Shown here piece after piece: positions 5,966-6,892 of a stretch of 6,892 nucleotides of DNA (its first letter is position 1; every line of letters begins with the position of its first letter). The stretch comes from JAZKFR01 sp040386295 (GTDB taxonomy: Bacteria > Pseudomonadota > Gammaproteobacteria > Burkholderiales > Rhodocyclaceae). The notes under the pieces were generated by a model that had not been told where the DNA came from, ran no database searches, and saw only the letters and a program-made list of their open reading frames with translations. Position numbers and translations under genes: made by a program. The stretch is taken from assembly GCA_040386295.1 (NCBI GenBank), contig JAZKFR010000086.1, positions 1 to 6,892 of the forward strand. The letters run 5' to 3'.

Positions 5966-6280
5966 ATGAAGCAAATGTTTAACCCGCCTCATCCCGGCGA
6001 AACGCTGAAAGAAGATGTATTGCCGGCCTTGGGAATGAGCGTGACTGATGCCGCTGCACAACTCGGCGTTACCCGTGCTGCCTTGTCGCGCGTGTTGAAT
6101 GGCCGCGCTGCTATCTCGCCTGCAATGGCCTTGCGACTTGAAGCTTGGCTTGGTACTGAGAATGGCGGGCGGGCTGATACATGGATTGCGCAACAAGCTT
6201 CCTATGACCTTTGGAAGGCAAGGCAATCAGGCGTGCCCAAGGTGAAACGGGCAATCCTACAAAGCATCACCGCCACCTGA
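5966..6280 (+). CDS. higA: HigA-type antitoxin, Xre-family DNA-binding protein
   Basis: The 104-residue protein begins MKQMFNPPHPGETLKEDVLP, the standard HigA opening. A helix-turn-helix follows at about 24-46 (MSVTDAAAQLGVTRAALSRVLNG), then the conserved RAAISPAMALRLEAWLG (47-63) and WIAQQASYDLWKAR (73-86). HigA binds and neutralises HigB, and the dimer represses its own operon. AAGGAA (5955-5960) lies 5 nt before ATG 5966, a much better ribosome-binding site than that of higB, as expected for an antitoxin that must be in excess. A 5-bp hairpin (CCTGA/TCAGG, 6276-6290) overlaps the stop but lacks a T run, so I do not call it a terminator. Confidence 0.95.
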   Translation: MKQMFNPPHPGETLKEDVLPALGMSVTDAAAQLGVTRAALSRVLNGRAAISPAMALRLEAWLGTENGGRADTWIAQQASYDLWKARQSGVPKVKRAILQSITAT

Positions 6281-6543
6281 CGAAATCAGGCAAAGCGGAT
6301 GTGCTGTAAGACATCGCTCGCCCTAGCCAGCAATCTACGTAACAGAAAAGTGAAACATGGCTAAGAAGAGATTTAGCATTTGTAATACCCCGCCTGTATG
6401 CAAGGGGCTGGGCTGCTTGCGGCTGCGGCTGACGAGAACGCCGTAGCCTAATCGAATAGTCGCGCACCTAGACGAAGGAAAAACCGGGCACCTTCACCCG
6501 GCTGGCGTGGCTCCTCAATTGAAGGATGCACAGGAAGGTGTGT
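6281..6543. other. Hairpin-rich gap downstream of higBA
   Basis: No recognisable gene here. A 29-codon ORF (6357-6446; MAKKRFSICN..., three Cys residues) lacks a good ribosome-binding site and is not convincing. Several stems are visible: CCCC/GGGG (6388-6391 with 6404-6407), GGCTGCGG/CCGTAGCC (6421-6428 with 6441-6448, one G-T pair, extendable by one pair), and CCGGG/CCCGG (6484-6488 with 6497-6501). Their density suggests either a small structured RNA or remnants of a mobile element; I cannot match a known family. The last bases hold the ribosome-binding site AGGAAGG (6532-6538) of the next small ORF. Confidence 0.45.
6479..6501 (-). terminator. Terminator-like hairpin, minus strand
   Basis: Read on the minus strand, CCGGG (6501-6497) and CCCGG (6488-6484) form a stem extendable by two wobble pairs around AAGG, followed by TTTTT (6483-6479). 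This is a good intrinsic-terminator shape, yet no minus-strand gene is identified to its right within the window. Confidence 0.5.
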
Positions 6544-6684
6544 ATGCCAGTTGAAATTGTTCTAGCTGCTGACCAAGAGCGCGTCACGGTGCGCGACATT
6601 CCCAATCTGTTCGCCACAGCAATACACCCTGAGCTATCAGAGGCGAAGCCGCGTGAAATCATAGAGCTAAAAAAATGCCGCTAA
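6544..6684 (+). CDS. Hypothetical small protein (46 aa), upstream partner of an overlapping ORF
   Basis: Reads MPVEIVLAADQERVTVRDIP onward to ELKKCR, 46 residues, not recognised. The start is well supported: AGGAAGG (6532-6538) lies 5 nt before ATG 6544, among the best ribosome-binding sites in the window. The product is moderately acidic in the middle with a Lys/Arg end and no membrane segment. Its 3' end runs over seven A residues and overlaps the next ORF by 10 nt. In phase, the codons CTA AAA AAA place an A-AAA-AAA heptamer exactly as in -1 frameshift sites, so the natural product may be a fusion with the next ORF. It could also be one gene broken by a homopolymer indel. Function is unknown. 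Confidence 0.5.
   Translation: MPVEIVLAADQERVTVRDIPNLFATAIHPELSEAKPREIIELKKCR
6669..6675 (+). promoter_or_regulatory. A7 heptamer, candidate -1 frameshift or slippage site
   Basis: AAAAAAA occupies 6669-6675. In the frame of the 6544 ORF it is read as ctA AAA AAA, the phase required for simultaneous -1 slippage of two tRNAs. After slipping, the next codon is ATG 6675, so translation enters the second ORF without meeting a stop. No stimulatory hairpin or pseudoknot was positively identified downstream. Confidence 0.4.
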
Positions 6685-6869
6685 CCGAGGCTAATAAATT
6701 TGCTCGTCAACTCGTTGCAGACGATTCAACCTTGCTGAACAAACGAAATATATTGGCCGACAGAGTTGCACAGTCACTCAAACAGGTACGTTCTTTTAAG
6801 CGTGGAGGAAAGAAGCCACCTGCCGCCAGCACAGTGTTAAAAGCGCTTGCAAACGTTTTTCTAGGGTGA
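6675..6869 (+). CDS. Hypothetical small basic protein (64 aa)
   Basis: The 64-residue product is predicted helical and basic: MPLTEANKFARQLVADD, a helix NILADRVAQSLKQVRSF (26-42), a Lys/Arg/Gly cluster FKRGGKKPPAAST (42-54) and a short helix LKALANVF. The basic linker could contact nucleic acid, but this is speculation, and I do not recognise a family. There is no separate good ribosome-binding site, so translation probably depends on the preceding ORF, either by reinitiation across the 10-nt overlap or by frameshifting at the A7 run. It ends 23 nt before the window edge. Joined by a -1 shift, the two ORFs would make a protein of about 108 residues. Confidence 0.5.
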   Translation: MPLTEANKFARQLVADDSTLLNKRNILADRVAQSLKQVRSFKRGGKKPPAASTVLKALANVFLG

Positions 6870-6892
6870 AACTCTCAAACTTCGGTCGAAAG

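Noticed and set aside
5948..6226. 92-codon minus-strand ORF opposite higA
   Set aside because: It is a shadow of higA, which has clear family motifs and a good ribosome-binding site.
6468..6662. 64-codon minus-strand ORF
   Set aside because: It runs antisense to the better-supported 6544 ORF, and a terminator-shaped hairpin on its own strand lies before its stop codon.

Overview
The window looks like a Gammaproteobacterium chromosome segment with moderate GC. The evidence is the yqjD-yqjE-yqjK type cluster, a BtuB-type outer-membrane receptor and the nucleotide-loop genes of cobalamin synthesis. The genus cannot be fixed from the sequence alone. No rRNA, tRNA, CRISPR array or complete insertion sequence was seen.

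Layout, left to right. Positions 2-244 hold the 3' end of a BtuB-like TonB-dependent receptor, closed by a strong intrinsic terminator. About 400 nt with no convincing gene follows. Then comes a tight plus-strand operon (697-2193) of four small membrane or membrane-associated proteins: a YqjD/ElaB-type DUF883 protein, a YqjE-type holin-like protein, a YqjK-like protein and a protein with a LETM1-like segment. Stop and start codons overlap at two of the three junctions. This operon converges on a minus-strand cobalamin operon (transcribed 4899 to 2270: cobT, cobS, cobC), with terminator-like hairpins in between. CobT makes alpha-ribazole phosphate, CobS joins the ribazole moiety to adenosylcobinamide-GDP, and CobC removes the phosphate. 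With BtuB on the left, the block covers uptake of corrinoids and their finishing into cobalamin. cobU/cobP is not in the window. A perfect TATAAT lies only about 50 nt before cobT and no B12-box was found there, so this operon does not appear to have its own cobalamin riboswitch.

Right of about 5000 the character changes to accessory DNA, all on the plus strand. It holds a 5'-truncated DUF4160 remnant, an intact DUF2442 gene, a complete higB-higA toxin-antitoxin pair, a 263-nt hairpin-rich gap, and two overlapping small ORFs of unknown function (6544-6684 and 6675-6869). These last two overlap at a run of seven A residues phased exactly like a -1 frameshift heptamer.

Most of the window is well-known biology. 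The parts most worth a second look are the overlapping small-ORF pair with the A7 heptamer, the LETM1-like protein attached to the yqjDEK cluster, and the decayed DUF4160 partner of an intact DUF2442 gene.
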